Translations under genes and position numbers: made by a program | NCBI RefSeq assembly: GCF_006538745.1 | Contig: NZ_BJLR01000009.1 | Span: 186,001 to 250,000 of the forward strand | DNA length: 64,000 nt | Direction of reading: 5' to 3' | DNA from: Cellulomonas cellasea | Lineage (GTDB): Bacteria; Actinomycetota; Actinomycetes; Actinomycetales; Cellulomonadaceae | The notes under the pieces: model-generated | The model's input: the letters and a program-made list of their open reading frames with translations, nothing else | What the model was told of the DNA's origin: nothing | The model's database searches: none | Shown here: positions 43,336 to 52,772 of the stretch, one piece after another | How the letters are laid out: every line of letters starts with the position of its first letter | How positions within the stretch are numbered: the first letter of the stretch is position 1

Positions 43336-44775
43336 TCAGCGCCCCGGACGGCGCAGGCCCGACCCGAACGACCGGCCCAGCCGCTCGAGCCGCCCGCGCG
43401 CACGCACCCACGGCGGCGACCCCGTGGTGCACAGCGACATGAGGTGCTGCCAGGCGTGCCAGTCCTCGGTGCCCTCGTCGGTCGCGACCCAGCGCTCGAC
43501 CGCGACGGCGTCGGCGCTCGCGAGGACCGCCGACCGTAGCTCTGCGCAGAGCTCGTCGCGCAGCTGCTCGACGCCCGGCGCCACCGACCGCGGCAGCACC
43601 GGCCCGGCGTACTGCGCGAGCGCGCCGAGCAGGTCGCCGCGGGCCAGCGCGCGCCGCACGTCGTGCACGTCGGTCGTCACCGGCGCGGCGAGCCGGTAGG
43701 GCCGCGACGGCCCGAGCAGCGGCCCGACGACGCGGCGCAGGCGCGAGACCTCGGCGCGGACGGTCACGTCGCTGAGGTCGCCGGGGTGCAGCAGGACCGC
43801 GAGCTCGTCGACCGACAGCCCCCGCGGGTGCGTCGCGAGCAGCAGGAGCATCTCGGCGTGCCGCAGGCTCAGCTGGTGCCCGCCGTCGGCCGCGCGGTGC
43901 CCGCGCACCGCGACCCAGTCACCCGCCGCGTCGAGCCGCACCCCGCCGGCGCCCACGCCGTCGCCCGCGCCGTCGACCCCGAGCGCCGCCGCCTCGACGC
44001 CGAGCCGCAGCACGCCGCCCGCGGTGCCGAGCACGTCGAGGCGGGCGAGCTCGGGCGGCCGCACGCTCGTCGAGCCGCGCTCGCGGAACCGTCGGGGCGG
44101 CGCGCCCTCGGCGGCACGGGCCGCGGCGATCTCGAGCTCGACGGCCATGACGGTCGCGGTGACGAGACGCAGCACGAGCGGCGAGGCGAGGTGGTCGCGC
44201 CCGGTCACGTCGAGCACGCCGAGCACGCGTCCGGTGCTCGGGTCGCGGACCGGAGCCGCCGTGCAGCTCCACGGGTGCACCGACCGCGTGAAGTGCTCGG
44301 CGGCGAAGACCTGGACGGGGGTGCGGGTCGCGAGCGCGGTGCCGGGGGCGTTGGTGCCGGTCTGCTCCTCGCCCCACGACGCGCCCTCGACGAACCCCAC
44401 TCCGTCGAGCTGGCGGCGCACCGCGGGGTCCCCGTCGACCCACAGCAGCCGGCCGTTCTCGTCGGTCAGCGCCGCGACGATGCCCTCGCCCACGCCGCCC
44501 TCGACGAGCAGGCGGCGGACGATCGGGAGCGCGGCGCCGAGCGGGTGGTTGCGGCGGTAGGCGACGAGCTCGGCGTCGGTCAGGTCGACGGTCGGGGCCG
44601 GGGACTCGGGGTCGACGCCGCTGCGCGCGCTGCGTACCCACGAGTCGGCGACGACGGTGCGGATGCCTCGCGGCAGCGTCCCGGTCGTCACGAACGTCTC
44701 GTGCGCGGTGCGCAGGCTCGCGGTGAGCGCCGCCGGGTCGGAGCCCGCCGGCCACGCCGGCCCGTTGCCGTGCAT
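43336..44775 (-). CDS. GAF-domain transcriptional regulator with winged-helix C-terminus
   Basis: A 479-residue regulator. Residues ~20-75 are the activator-type start (GIRTVVADSWVRSARSGVDPE); ~85-240 form a GAF sensor (LWVDGDPAVRRQLDGVGFVEGASW, GTNAPGTALATRTPVQVFAAEHF, VHPWSCTAAPVRDPSTGRVLGVLDVTG), as in acetoin-type regulators. Instead of a sigma-54 domain the C-terminus has an OmpR-like winged helix (LRHAEMLLLLATHPRGLSVDELAVLLHPG, TVRAEVSRLRRVVGPLL). The ligand and targets are unknown; relatives in actinobacteria often control aldehyde or alcohol oxidation. It is divergent from the TetR gene at 44884. Confidence 0.82.
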   Translation of the reverse strand: MHGNGPAWPAGSDPAALTASLRTAHETFVTTGTLPRGIRTVVADSWVRSARSGVDPESPAPTVDLTDAELVAYRRNHPLGAALPIVRRLLVEGGVGEGIVAALTDENGRLLWVDGDPAVRRQLDGVGFVEGASWGEEQTGTNAPGTALATRTPVQVFAAEHFTRSVHPWSCTAAPVRDPSTGRVLGVLDVTGRDHLASPLVLRLVTATVMAVELEIAAARAAEGAPPRRFRERGSTSVRPPELARLDVLGTAGGVLRLGVEAAALGVDGAGDGVGAGGVRLDAAGDWVAVRGHRAADGGHQLSLRHAEMLLLLATHPRGLSVDELAVLLHPGDLSDVTVRAEVSRLRRVVGPLLGPSRPYRLAAPVTTDVHDVRRALARGDLLGALAQYAGPVLPRSVAPGVEQLRDELCAELRSAVLASADAVAVERWVATDEGTEDWHAWQHLMSLCTTGSPPWVRARGRLERLGRSFGSGLRRPGR

Positions 44776-44883
44776 GCGGTGACCTCCCGACCGCGCCGTC
44801 GAGCAGATGCGGCTGAGTCTAGGTGCGAGCACCCAAGCCGGGTAGTGGAGTCGCGAACTGACAGATCGTGGGAGGATGTCAGC

Positions 44884-45489
44884 ATGCCGAAGATCATCGG
44901 AGGCTCCCTCCACGAGCACCGCGCGCAGACCCGCCAGAAGCTGTTCGCCGCGCTCTCGAGCCTCATGGCGGACCGCGGGTTCGACGCGATCACGCTCGCC
45001 GACATCGCGTCGGCCGCCGGCATCGGGCGGACCGCCGTCTACAACCACTTCCCCGACAAGGAGTCCCTGCTCGTCGGGTTCATCACGCACGAGACCGAGC
45101 AGTACGTCGCGACGCTCGAGCGCTCGCTGCGGGACGTCGAGGACCCCGTCGAGCAGCTCCGCACGTACGTGCGCGCGCAGGCGCAGCTCAAACGCGTCTA
45201 CCACCTGGCCCCCGGGCCGGACCTGCGCTCGGTGCTCTCGCGCGCGACCCAGCAGCGGGTCCGTGAGCACGTGCACCTCGTCGAGCAGATCCTGCGCCGC
45301 ATCCTCAGCCAGGGCATCGAGTCGGGCGCGTTCCCGCTCCAGGACGTCGACACGACCGTCCCCCTCGTCAACGCGTGCCTGTCGAGCCGGGGGGTGCCCG
45401 ACGACGGGCCCGAGCGCGACCACGCCGTCGAGGCGACCGTGACGTTCGTGCTGCGCGCCGTCGGCGCCCGCCTGCCCGTCCACGCCTGA
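44884..45489 (+). CDS. TetR-family transcriptional regulator
   Basis: A 201-residue regulator with an N-terminal TetR helix-turn-helix (TRQKLFAALSSLMADRGFDAITLADIASAAGIGRTAVYNHFPDKE region) and a helical ligand domain. The length and layout are normal. Its TGA is directly followed by the GTG of the THUMP methyltransferase gene, so both are co-transcribed. The 108 bases shared with the divergent GAF regulator gene are the likely operator region; the ligand is unknown. Confidence 0.88.
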   Translation: MPKIIGGSLHEHRAQTRQKLFAALSSLMADRGFDAITLADIASAAGIGRTAVYNHFPDKESLLVGFITHETEQYVATLERSLRDVEDPVEQLRTYVRAQAQLKRVYHLAPGPDLRSVLSRATQQRVREHVHLVEQILRRILSQGIESGAFPLQDVDTTVPLVNACLSSRGVPDDGPERDHAVEATVTFVLRAVGARLPVHA

Positions 45490-46770
45490 GTGTCCCCGCG
45501 CCCGCGTCCGGCCCGCGCCGACCGCCCCGAGCCCCAGCCACGCAGGAGCCGCCCGCCCCGCGGTCGTGACGCCCGCGCGACGACCCCGCAGCGCGGCGAC
45601 CGGCGCCCCGACCGCCGCCCCGCACCCGCCCGCACGCCGGCCACGCACCGCGTCGAGGTCACGTTCCTGCCCGGCCTCGCGGACGTCGTCGCGGCCGAGG
45701 TCACCGAGCTGCTCGCGCCGGCGAGCCCGCCGGTCCCCGTGCCGGGGCGCGACGACACCCTCACGTTCGCGCACCGCGGCCCGCTCGACGACCCGCGCCT
45801 GCTCGGGCTCCGCACCGCGGTCGCGGTGTTCGCGGTCCTCACGTTCGACGTGCCGCGGCCGAAGTCGCTCACGAGCGGGGAGCACCTGCCGCGGATCGCC
45901 GCCGCGCTCGACGCGTCCGCCCGGCTCGGCGCCCGCCGCACCTTCCGGTTCGAGGCGGCCGGGCGCGAGTCGAGCGTGTTCCAGCGCCTCGCGACGCTGC
46001 TCTCCGAGGCCAGCCGCATGGACCACCACGCCGACGACGGCGAGATCCTCGTGCGGTTCCGCCGCACACCCGGGTCCCGCGCGGGCGGCACCGGTGGCGC
46101 GCGAGGCGCGGACCGCACGGGTGGTGCCGGAGGCGTCGACCGGGCAGGTGCCGGGGGTGGTGACGCCGGGTGGGACGTGCTCGTCCGGCTCGGCGGCCCG
46201 CCGCTGTCCGCGCGCACGTGGCGCGTCGCCGACTACCCCGGTGCCGTCAACGCGACCATCGCGGCGGCGATCGCCCGCCTCGCCGGCGTCCGCGCGGGCG
46301 ACCGTGTCGCGAACCTCATGTGCGGCTCGGGCACGCTGCTCGTCGAGCGCCTGCTCGCCGGGCCGGCGGCCGTCGCGGTCGGCGTCGACATGTCCGCGGA
46401 GGCGGTCGACGCGACCCGCGAGAACGTCGCCGCCGCCGGGCTCACCGAGCGGGTGCGCCTCGACGTCGCGGACGTCCTCGAGCCGGGCGGGACGTGGCGC
46501 GACGCCGGACCGTTCGACCTCGTGCTCGTCGACCCGCCGTGGGGCACGACGCACGGGTCGCACGCGACGAGCGCCGCGGTGCACGCCCGGCTGCTTGAGG
46601 CCGCGCACGCGGTGTGCGCACCGGGCGGGCGGCTCGTCGTCCTCACGCACGAGATCACGGTCATGGAGCGGTGCCTGCGCGTCGCGTCGGGCCTGTGGCA
46701 GGAGCGGGCCGCGGTGCGCGTGTTCGCCAAGGGCCACCACCCGCGGATCTACCTGCTCGACCGCCGCTGA
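45490..46770 (+). CDS. THUMP-type RNA guanine-N2 methyltransferase
   Basis: A 426-residue protein whose GTG immediately follows the TetR stop. The first ~55 residues are Arg/Pro-rich and probably disordered. Residues ~55-200 form the THUMP RNA-binding part (VEVTFLPGLADVVAAEV, RTFRFEAAGRESSVFQRLATLL). A Gly-rich insertion separates it from the Rossmann methyltransferase (NLMCGSGTLLVERLLAG, VGVDMSAEAVDATRENV, FDLVLVDPPWGTTHG). The DPPW motif is that of N2-guanine methyltransferases of the Trm14/RlmL type. It would methylate tRNA or rRNA with S-adenosylmethionine; the exact site is unknown. Confidence 0.83.
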   Translation: MSPRPRPARADRPEPQPRRSRPPRGRDARATTPQRGDRRPDRRPAPARTPATHRVEVTFLPGLADVVAAEVTELLAPASPPVPVPGRDDTLTFAHRGPLDDPRLLGLRTAVAVFAVLTFDVPRPKSLTSGEHLPRIAAALDASARLGARRTFRFEAAGRESSVFQRLATLLSEASRMDHHADDGEILVRFRRTPGSRAGGTGGARGADRTGGAGGVDRAGAGGGDAGWDVLVRLGGPPLSARTWRVADYPGAVNATIAAAIARLAGVRAGDRVANLMCGSGTLLVERLLAGPAAVAVGVDMSAEAVDATRENVAAAGLTERVRLDVADVLEPGGTWRDAGPFDLVLVDPPWGTTHGSHATSAAVHARLLEAAHAVCAPGGRLVVLTHEITVMERCLRVASGLWQERAAVRVFAKGHHPRIYLLDRR

Positions 46771-46934
46771 CCTGCGACGACCCGTCCGCAGGACCCCGGT
46801 GCGCGGGCACGCCGCCGCGCGCTGTCCCGACCCGCCGTCCGGCCCGCCCTCGAACCTGGACGCCGGACCGGGATCTTTCACCCGAACGGCTCGCGCGGCC
46901 TTGCGGACGGGTCCGCGTGCCGGATGATGGCGAC

Positions 46935-48332
46935 GTGACGCCTGCACGAGGACGAGCCGCCGGAGCCCCCGCCGCACCCGCGACCACCGGGGTGCGCGGC
47001 CTGGGGCTCGCCGCGCACCGGCTCGAGCGCTGCCAGACCCTCGCCGAGGTCGCCGAGGTCGCCGCCGCGATGGCCCGGTCGCTGCTCGACGCCCGCTCCG
47101 CCGCGTTCTGCCGCATCGAGCAGGAGACCTGCACGGTGCTCGCCGTCGAGGCGCTGGAGCCCGACGACCGCGAGTCCGTGCTGGCCCGCACCGCGTTCCG
47201 CGCCGAGGAGCGCCCCGCGCTGCGCGGGCTCATCCGGGACCGCCGCAGCTGGGTCGCGCACGTGCGCGACGACGTCGACGACGTCGAGCTCACGGGCGAC
47301 CCCGTCGAGGTCGCCAGCCTGCGCGAGCTCGACCGGATCAGCGCGCTGGCCAGCCCGGTCGTCGTCAACGGCCAGGTGTGGGGGCAGGTCTACGCGAGCC
47401 GCGACACGAGCGGCGAGCTGTTCGGCGTCGACGACCTCGCCGCCGCCGAGGTGCTGTGCGCGCTCGCCGCCGGTGCCGTCGCGCGCGTCGACCTCGAGGA
47501 CCAGGTCCGCCACCTCATCGCCGACGACCCGCTCACCGGGCTCGGCAACCGCCGCGTCGCGGACCACGCCGCCGACCAGGCGCTCCAGACCGGGCTCGAG
47601 ACGTGCATCGTCATGTGCGACGTCGACGGCCTCAAGCGCGTCAATGACGAGCTCGGGCACGACGCCGGCGACGACCTGCTCCGCTCGGTCGGGGACGTCC
47701 TGCGCCGTGTACAGGACCAGCTCCCCCGCTCGACCGCGGCGCGGCTCGGCGGCGACGAGTTCTGCGTCGTCACCGCCGGCATCCCCCGCTCGCAGGTCAG
47801 CCAGGTCATCTCCGCGACCGTCAAGGGCTTCCCCCTCGCGCACGGCGCGGCGATCTCGTGGGGCATCGCGTCGAGCGCGGGCGGGCGCGTCGAGCAGCCC
47901 CGCACGCTGTTCCGCCGGGCCGACGCCGCGCAGTACCAGGCGAAGCGCAGCCGGGCCCGGGCGGCCCTGGCGAAACGCCGCGAGCTCGCGGAGAACGCCG
48001 TGACGGTCGACCGGCTCATCACCGCGGGCGTCGCGGCGATCGTCGGCGCGCAGACCGGCGCGGTCACGCGGCTGTGCGCGCTCGCCGCCGCCGCCACGAG
48101 CGCGCTGGGCGGCGCGACGTGGACCGTCCTGCGCGACGCGGGCGACGGCGTCCCCGCGGCGATCGCGCGCGGCGGCACGCCCTCGGCGGACTCGACGAAC
48201 GTGCGCAGCGTGAACGTCGAGCACTCGCCGTGGTCGGTCGAGGTCGAGACCAGCGCCGACGGCCCGACCGACGAGGCCATCGCCGACGCGCTCCAGGCCC
48301 TCGTCGACGTCGCGGTGCACGGGGCGCGCTAG
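46935..48332 (+). CDS. GAF-GGDEF diguanylate cyclase
   Basis: A 465-residue cytosolic protein from the GTG at 46935. Residues ~15-185 are a GAF sensor (LLDARSAAFCRIEQETC, SALASPVVVNGQVWGQVYAS). Residues ~195-345 form a GGDEF domain (DDPLTGLGNRRVAD, DVDGLKRVNDELGHDAGDDLL) with an intact active site ARLGGDEFCVV, so it should make cyclic di-GMP. No RxxD inhibitory site is visible. The C-terminal ~120 residues form a second, GAF-like or unknown region. It is convergent with the SDR gene; their ends overlap by 4 bases. Confidence 0.85.
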   Translation: MTPARGRAAGAPAAPATTGVRGLGLAAHRLERCQTLAEVAEVAAAMARSLLDARSAAFCRIEQETCTVLAVEALEPDDRESVLARTAFRAEERPALRGLIRDRRSWVAHVRDDVDDVELTGDPVEVASLRELDRISALASPVVVNGQVWGQVYASRDTSGELFGVDDLAAAEVLCALAAGAVARVDLEDQVRHLIADDPLTGLGNRRVADHAADQALQTGLETCIVMCDVDGLKRVNDELGHDAGDDLLRSVGDVLRRVQDQLPRSTAARLGGDEFCVVTAGIPRSQVSQVISATVKGFPLAHGAAISWGIASSAGGRVEQPRTLFRRADAAQYQAKRSRARAALAKRRELAENAVTVDRLITAGVAAIVGAQTGAVTRLCALAAAATSALGGATWTVLRDAGDGVPAAIARGGTPSADSTNVRSVNVEHSPWSVEVETSADGPTDEAIADALQALVDVAVHGAR

Positions 48333-49303
48333 CCCGCGAACCACCGGCTGCTCACGTCGTGCAGCCGCTGCTGGACCGCGGCGTCGTGCGAGACGGCGGG
48401 GGTCGTCGCCTCTTCCCCGCGGACGTAGTAGCGGCCGGTGACCCCCGCGAGCGCCGGGTCCGTGGCCAGCCGCAGCGCGGTCGACGCCCCCTCGCGCGGC
48501 GTCAGCACCGCCCGCCGGACGAGCCCGCGCAGGGGCCGCAGCGCCGCGGGGACGAGGCCGTCGACGAGGGCGGTGCCCACGATGCCGGGGTGCGCGGAGC
48601 TCACGGTGACCCCGTGGGGCCGCAGGGTGCGCGCCGCGTGGTACCCGCTGGTCACGGTGAGGAGCTTGGCCCGCGCATAGGCCTCGAAGGGGACGAAGCC
48701 GCTCGCCGGGTTCAGGGCGGCGAGGTCGTCGAGGTGCGCGGGGTCGAGGGCGGCCGGGCGGGCGCGCCCGAGCAGCTTGACCTTGCGGGTGTCGTTGACG
48801 GTGTCGGAGGCGACGTGGACGACCCGTCCCGCTCCCCGGACGAGGGCGTCCCGCAGGAGGTGGGTGAGCCCGAAAGCGGCGAGATAGTCCACCGCGACGT
48901 GCATCTCGATGCCGTCGGCGGTCAGCCGCCGGTCCGGGACGTGCGCGCCGGCGTTGTTGACCAGGACGTGCACGCGCTCGTGGCGTCGGGCGATCGCGGC
49001 CGCGGCGCCGAGCACGCCCGCACGCAGCGACAGGTCGGCCTCGACGACCTCGAACCCGCCCCGGCCACCCTGCCCGACGGTCCCCGCGACGGTCTCGCGC
49101 AGCAGGCTCTCGGTGCGGCGGGCGTCCCGGGCGACGGTCACCACGTGCGCGCCGGCGCGGACCAGCTCCGCAGCGATGACGCGTCCCATCCCGCCGCCGG
49201 CGCCCGTGACGACCGCGACCCTCCCCTCGAGGTCCACGCCGACGAGCGGCTCGCGGGGGTACGCGGGCACGGGTCCGGTGCCGGCGGGGCGTCGGGCGCT
49301 CAC
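48329..49303 (-). CDS. SDR-family NAD(P)-dependent oxidoreductase
   Basis: A 324-residue short-chain dehydrogenase starting at the GTG at 49303. The cofactor motif is VAVVTGAGGGMGRVIAAELVRAGA; VHVLVNNAGAHVPD, the Ser of VVHVASDTVND and YARAKLLTVTSGY complete the active site. It belongs to the protochlorophyllide-reductase/retinol-dehydrogenase-like branch. Its start overlaps the stop of the next gene upstream (GTGA), so both oxidoreductases are coupled and probably controlled by the divergent TetR at 49996. Confidence 0.87.
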   Translation of the reverse strand: MSARRPAGTGPVPAYPREPLVGVDLEGRVAVVTGAGGGMGRVIAAELVRAGAHVVTVARDARRTESLLRETVAGTVGQGGRGGFEVVEADLSLRAGVLGAAAAIARRHERVHVLVNNAGAHVPDRRLTADGIEMHVAVDYLAAFGLTHLLRDALVRGAGRVVHVASDTVNDTRKVKLLGRARPAALDPAHLDDLAALNPASGFVPFEAYARAKLLTVTSGYHAARTLRPHGVTVSSAHPGIVGTALVDGLVPAALRPLRGLVRRAVLTPREGASTALRLATDPALAGVTGRYYVRGEEATTPAVSHDAAVQQRLHDVSSRWFAG

Positions 49304-49938
49304 CGGGCGACCCGCGGGAAGGCGTGCACGTGGCGGGGGTCCTCGACCTCGCGGACGACGAACTCCGCGAGGTCGGCGCGGCCGACGGACGTCCACAGGC
49401 GCACCGGGAGGTCCGGGGCGACCCGGTAGCGCCCGGTGGCGCGGGCGTGCGTGAGCTTCGGGGGGCGGACGATCGTCCAGCGCAGGCCGGAGGCGGTCAC
49501 GAGGGTCTCCATGGCCTCCTTGTCGCGCAGCCTCTCGGCGACGCCGGCCCACACGGCGCGCGAGTACAGCGACCGGTCGCGGCTCTCGGCGACCCCGTGG
49601 GCGCTGAGGACGACGAGCCGGGAGACCCCGGCGTGCTGCATCGCGGGGACGGTGACCGCCATCGCGTCGGTGCACACCGAGGTCGGGCCCGACGCCGCCC
49701 CGCCCAGGGCGCTGACGACGGCGTCGGTTCCCGCCAGGGCCGACGACAGGGTCTCCGCGTCGCCCAGGTCCGTCCACCCGACCTCGCGCAGCCCGGGTGC
49801 GGGCTCGAGCGACCCCGTCCGGCGCACGAGGGCGGTGACGTGGTGACCGCGGCGGAGCGCGGTCGACACCACGAGACGCCCGGTCGCTCCGGTCGCCCCG
49901 AGCACCGCGACCTGCTTCTGTGTGACATGTTGTCTCAT
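49300..49938 (-). CDS. NAD(P)H-binding (NmrA/YwnB-like) oxidoreductase
   Basis: A 212-residue atypical SDR: VAVLGATGATGRLVVSTALRRGHHVTALVRR binds the nucleotide; GTDAVVSALGG and MQHAGVSRLVVLSAHGVAES follow, and SGLRWTIVRPPKL is typical of this group (flavin or NADPH sensing/reduction). The ATG at 49938 lies inside one of two TTGTCTCATAG repeats. The downstream SDR overlaps by 4 bases. Divergent TetR gene next door. Confidence 0.85.
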   Translation of the reverse strand: MRQHVTQKQVAVLGATGATGRLVVSTALRRGHHVTALVRRTGSLEPAPGLREVGWTDLGDAETLSSALAGTDAVVSALGGAASGPTSVCTDAMAVTVPAMQHAGVSRLVVLSAHGVAESRDRSLYSRAVWAGVAERLRDKEAMETLVTASGLRWTIVRPPKLTHARATGRYRVAPDLPVRLWTSVGRADLAEFVVREVEDPRHVHAFPRVAR

Positions 49939-49985
49939 AGGGGAAGGGTGACACCGAGTCGCCTCTGAGTCAACTTGTCTCATAG
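49930..49985. promoter_or_regulatory. Paired 11-bp direct repeats between TetR and oxidoreductase genes
   Basis: TTGTCTCATAG occurs at 49930-49940 and 49975-49985, 45 bases apart, in the short divergent promoter region. One copy covers the oxidoreductase start and the other ends 11 bases before the TetR ATG. They are candidate binding sites for the TetR protein on both promoters. Confidence 0.5.
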
Positions 49986-49995
49986 ACTCCGTCGC

Positions 49996-50562
49996 ATGGA
50001 GACCCCCCGAGACGACCCACGCTTCCTGCGCAGCCGGGAGGCGATCGGCGGCGCCGCCCGCGCGCTGCTGCTGGCCCACGGGCCCGGCGCGATCACCCAT
50101 GCCCGGGTCGCCGAGCACGCGGGGATCGCCCGCGCGACGGTCTACCGGCACTGGCCGCGCACCGACCAGCTGCTGGCCGAGGCGATGGCCACCGTGCCGA
50201 TGCCGTTCTTCGACGCGCCGGGCACGCCGACCCGCGACTGGCTGGTCCGCGAGCTGACCGCCCTCGCCCGGCAGCTCGACCTCCACGACGTGCGCGTCGT
50301 CGCCACCACGCTGGCCAACGCCGCGCTGTGGGAGGAGCACATGGACGCACGCCGCGCCGGCTTCGCCGACCTCCTCACCGCACGGCTGACCGAGGCGCTC
50401 GAGGCGGCCCAGGCACGCGGGGAGGTCGAGCTGCACGCCGCTCCCCGCGACGCAGCCGCGCTCGCCGTCGGGCCGCTGTACTACCGGGCCACCATCGAGC
50501 GCGGCACGACCGACGACGCCACCGTCGCGGCGCTGGTCGACCACCTCGGCCGCTGGAGCTGA
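49996..50562 (+). CDS. TetR-family transcriptional regulator
   Basis: A 188-residue TetR protein: helix-turn-helix AIGGAARALLLAHGPGAITHARVAEHAGIARATVYRHWP (residues ~16-55) and a C-terminal helical domain of the TetR_C_11-like type (ALAVGPLYYRATIERG). It is divergent from two overlapping oxidoreductase genes and shares repeats with them, so it is probably their repressor. The inducer is unknown. Confidence 0.87.
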   Translation: METPRDDPRFLRSREAIGGAARALLLAHGPGAITHARVAEHAGIARATVYRHWPRTDQLLAEAMATVPMPFFDAPGTPTRDWLVRELTALARQLDLHDVRVVATTLANAALWEEHMDARRAGFADLLTARLTEALEAAQARGEVELHAAPRDAAALAVGPLYYRATIERGTTDDATVAALVDHLGRWS

Positions 50563-50757
50563 CGGGCCTCGCGGGTGGCCGCCGGCGCCGGGCGGGCCCG
50601 TCCCCCGACCTGCTTAATCGAACAAGTACCCGCCGGGTCCCCGCGCCGCGTTCCGGAGCGCACCGGGGCCTCCCTACGCTGCGCGGGCCCGGGGTCGTCC
50701 ACCGACGCCGCCGGGCGTAACCACCAGCCAGGGTTTCGCGCGAGCAGGGGAGCATCG

Positions 50758-51666
50758 ATGAGGAAGCCGACCCGACAGCAGACGGCAGCGACGGACGAGC
50801 AGGGAGCGGGCACCGGCCCAGGACGCGGACGGGCCGCCGTCGCCGTGGCCGCCGCAGCGGCCCTCGCCGCCTCGGCGCTGACCCTCGGGGCGTCCGGGGC
50901 CAGCGCCGGCGGCGGCACCGACGAGACCGACCGCCCCGGGCGCGGCGGCCAGCGGACCGTGTGCGCCGACGAGAGCCTGCTGTTCTGCGAGGACTTCGAG
51001 CGGCTGCCCCTCGGCGGCGCGGCCAGCATGCGCTGGGGCATCGACACGCGGGCCGGCACGCTGACCGTCGAGAAGGTGCGGACCGAGCGGCCCGGGCGGC
51101 ACGGCCGGCACGCACGAGCCCTGCGCGTGCACACCGCCGACAACGGCCGGGCGTTCATGGTCATCCCTGTCGACCCGCCCGAGAACAGCTTCTACGGGCG
51201 CATCCGGGTCAAGGTCGAGGAGTTCCCCACCGCGCCCGACTGGGCGCACTACACGCTCGTCGAGGCGTCCGGCGAGGGTGCCGGGGTCGTGCGGCCGATC
51301 GGCGGGCAGTACGCGCCGACCGTCCCCGGTGTGTTCTGGGGCGTCGGGTCCGACGGCGGGCCGACCGGCGACTGGACGAGCTGGCAGGAGTCGTCGCCGT
51401 CCGTGGCCGACCGCTGGCAGTGCGTCGAGTGGCAGCTCGACGCGTCGGACAACCGCGTGCAGGTCTGGATCGACGGCGACCTGCAGGAGGAGCTCACGGT
51501 CGACACCGAGACCGCGGGCGGCGCCGACGTGCCGTTCGTCTTCCCGGACTTCGGCGAGGTCAGGGTCGGCTGGCAGCTCTACCAGGGCGGGACGACGCCC
51601 GCGGAGTTCGACCTGTGGCTCGACGACGTCGCGTTCGGCACGCAGCAGATCGGCTGCGACGCCTGA
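50758..51666 (+). CDS. Secreted jelly-roll protein, possibly Cip1-like
   Basis: A 302-residue exported protein: GGGGAG before the ATG at 50758, a long signal peptide with hydrophobic core VAVAAAAALAASALTLGASG, then a single beta-sandwich domain beginning LLFCEDFERLPLG. The body has RALRVHTADNGRAFMVIPVD, FYGRIRVKVEEFP and WQCVEWQLDASDNRVQVWID, a concanavalin-type fold reminiscent of Cip1-like proteins, lyase-like proteins secreted with cellulases. The three Cys (two near the start, two later) may form disulfides. Extracellular polysaccharide binding or cleavage is a hypothesis. Confidence 0.65.
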   Translation: MRKPTRQQTAATDEQGAGTGPGRGRAAVAVAAAAALAASALTLGASGASAGGGTDETDRPGRGGQRTVCADESLLFCEDFERLPLGGAASMRWGIDTRAGTLTVEKVRTERPGRHGRHARALRVHTADNGRAFMVIPVDPPENSFYGRIRVKVEEFPTAPDWAHYTLVEASGEGAGVVRPIGGQYAPTVPGVFWGVGSDGGPTGDWTSWQESSPSVADRWQCVEWQLDASDNRVQVWIDGDLQEELTVDTETAGGADVPFVFPDFGEVRVGWQLYQGGTTPAEFDLWLDDVAFGTQQIGCDA

Positions 51667-51905
51667 CCCAGCGCCCCGGCGCCGCAGCACCCCAGCAACG
51701 CAGCACTCCAGTACTCCAGCACCGCGGCGTCCGGCGCCCGGCTCCCCGCCCGTCGTGGCGCGGGCGTCGGGAGCCGGACGCCGCTGCCGGGTCTGCTGCC
51801 GGCCCCGACCCCGACCCCGCGCGCGCCGGCGCCTCGACGCGCGCGGCACGGCCCGACGACCGACACTGGCAGGGCGGCAGCGCCGCAGGACTCGGGGGGG
51901 TCGTC

Positions 51906-52772
51906 ATGGCTGGACGTCGTCATTCGCACGCGCGCCGGCGGGGCGTGGCCAGGCTCGCCGTCGTCGCGGCCGTGGTCCTCGGCCTGGTGCCGCTCGCGGC
52001 CGTCCCGGCCGCTGCGCAGACGACGTTCCTGTGCAGCGACTTCGTCACCGAGGGCAGACCGGGCTACGTCTACTACCAGCGGATCGAGGGCGACCTCGTC
52101 GCGGACATCCCGTGGTGCTACCTGGTCTTCACGACCGTCGTCGGCGACGTCGAGGTGCTGGAGGGCGCGACGTTCGACACGCACAGCTCCACGCTCCTCG
52201 GGGACGTGCGCGCGGCCGGCGACACGGCGCTGGAGGAGACCACCGTGCTCGGCTCGGTGGTCCTCACGGCGCCCGGTACCAACGTCGACCTCAAGTCGAG
52301 CCACGTCGCCGACGACGTGCTCGGCGACGGGGCCTCCGTGTCCCTCCGGTGGTCCACGGTCGCGGGCCGCTACGAGACGACGGCCACGGCGAGGATCGTG
52401 TCCAGCATGGTCAGCGGTGCGTTCTCCGCACGGGGCGGCCGCGTGGTGGTCCACTGGTCGGAGTTCGGGGACCAGGTCCTCCTGGCCGGGACCTGGGAGG
52501 TCATCCTGTGCGGGGCCTCGATCGCCGGTGACCTGACCGTGACCGAGCAGCGGAACTACGCCCGCCTCGGCGTCCTGGACCAGATCGCCTGTCGCACGTA
52601 CGTCGCCGGCTCGGCCCTGCTGCTGAGCAACCCGCACAGCCTCGACCTCGGCGACCTCGACATCCGGGGCGACCTCGTGTGCGAGGGCAACACCGGCCCC
52701 CGGGGCATCACCGGGCTCGACCGCGTCTCGGTGGCGGGGACACGGTCGGGCCAGTGCGCGGCCGCGTCGTGA
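51906..52772 (+). CDS. Secreted beta-solenoid-like protein of unknown function
   Basis: A 288-residue exported protein: a basic start and the hydrophobic stretch LAVVAAVVLGLVPLAAVPAAA form a signal peptide ending at AQ. The mature part consists of short beta segments in a repeating pattern (VVGDVEVLEGATF, LLGDVRAAGDTALEETTVLGSV, VDLKSSHVADDVLGDGASVSL), as in polymer-forming or solenoid proteins. Five Cys are spread over the mature chain. Family not recognised. Its stop codon is the beginning of a 23-bp tandem repeat array. Confidence 0.6.
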   Translation: MAGRRHSHARRRGVARLAVVAAVVLGLVPLAAVPAAAQTTFLCSDFVTEGRPGYVYYQRIEGDLVADIPWCYLVFTTVVGDVEVLEGATFDTHSSTLLGDVRAAGDTALEETTVLGSVVLTAPGTNVDLKSSHVADDVLGDGASVSLRWSTVAGRYETTATARIVSSMVSGAFSARGGRVVVHWSEFGDQVLLAGTWEVILCGASIAGDLTVTEQRNYARLGVLDQIACRTYVAGSALLLSNPHSLDLGDLDIRGDLVCEGNTGPRGITGLDRVSVAGTRSGQCAAAS

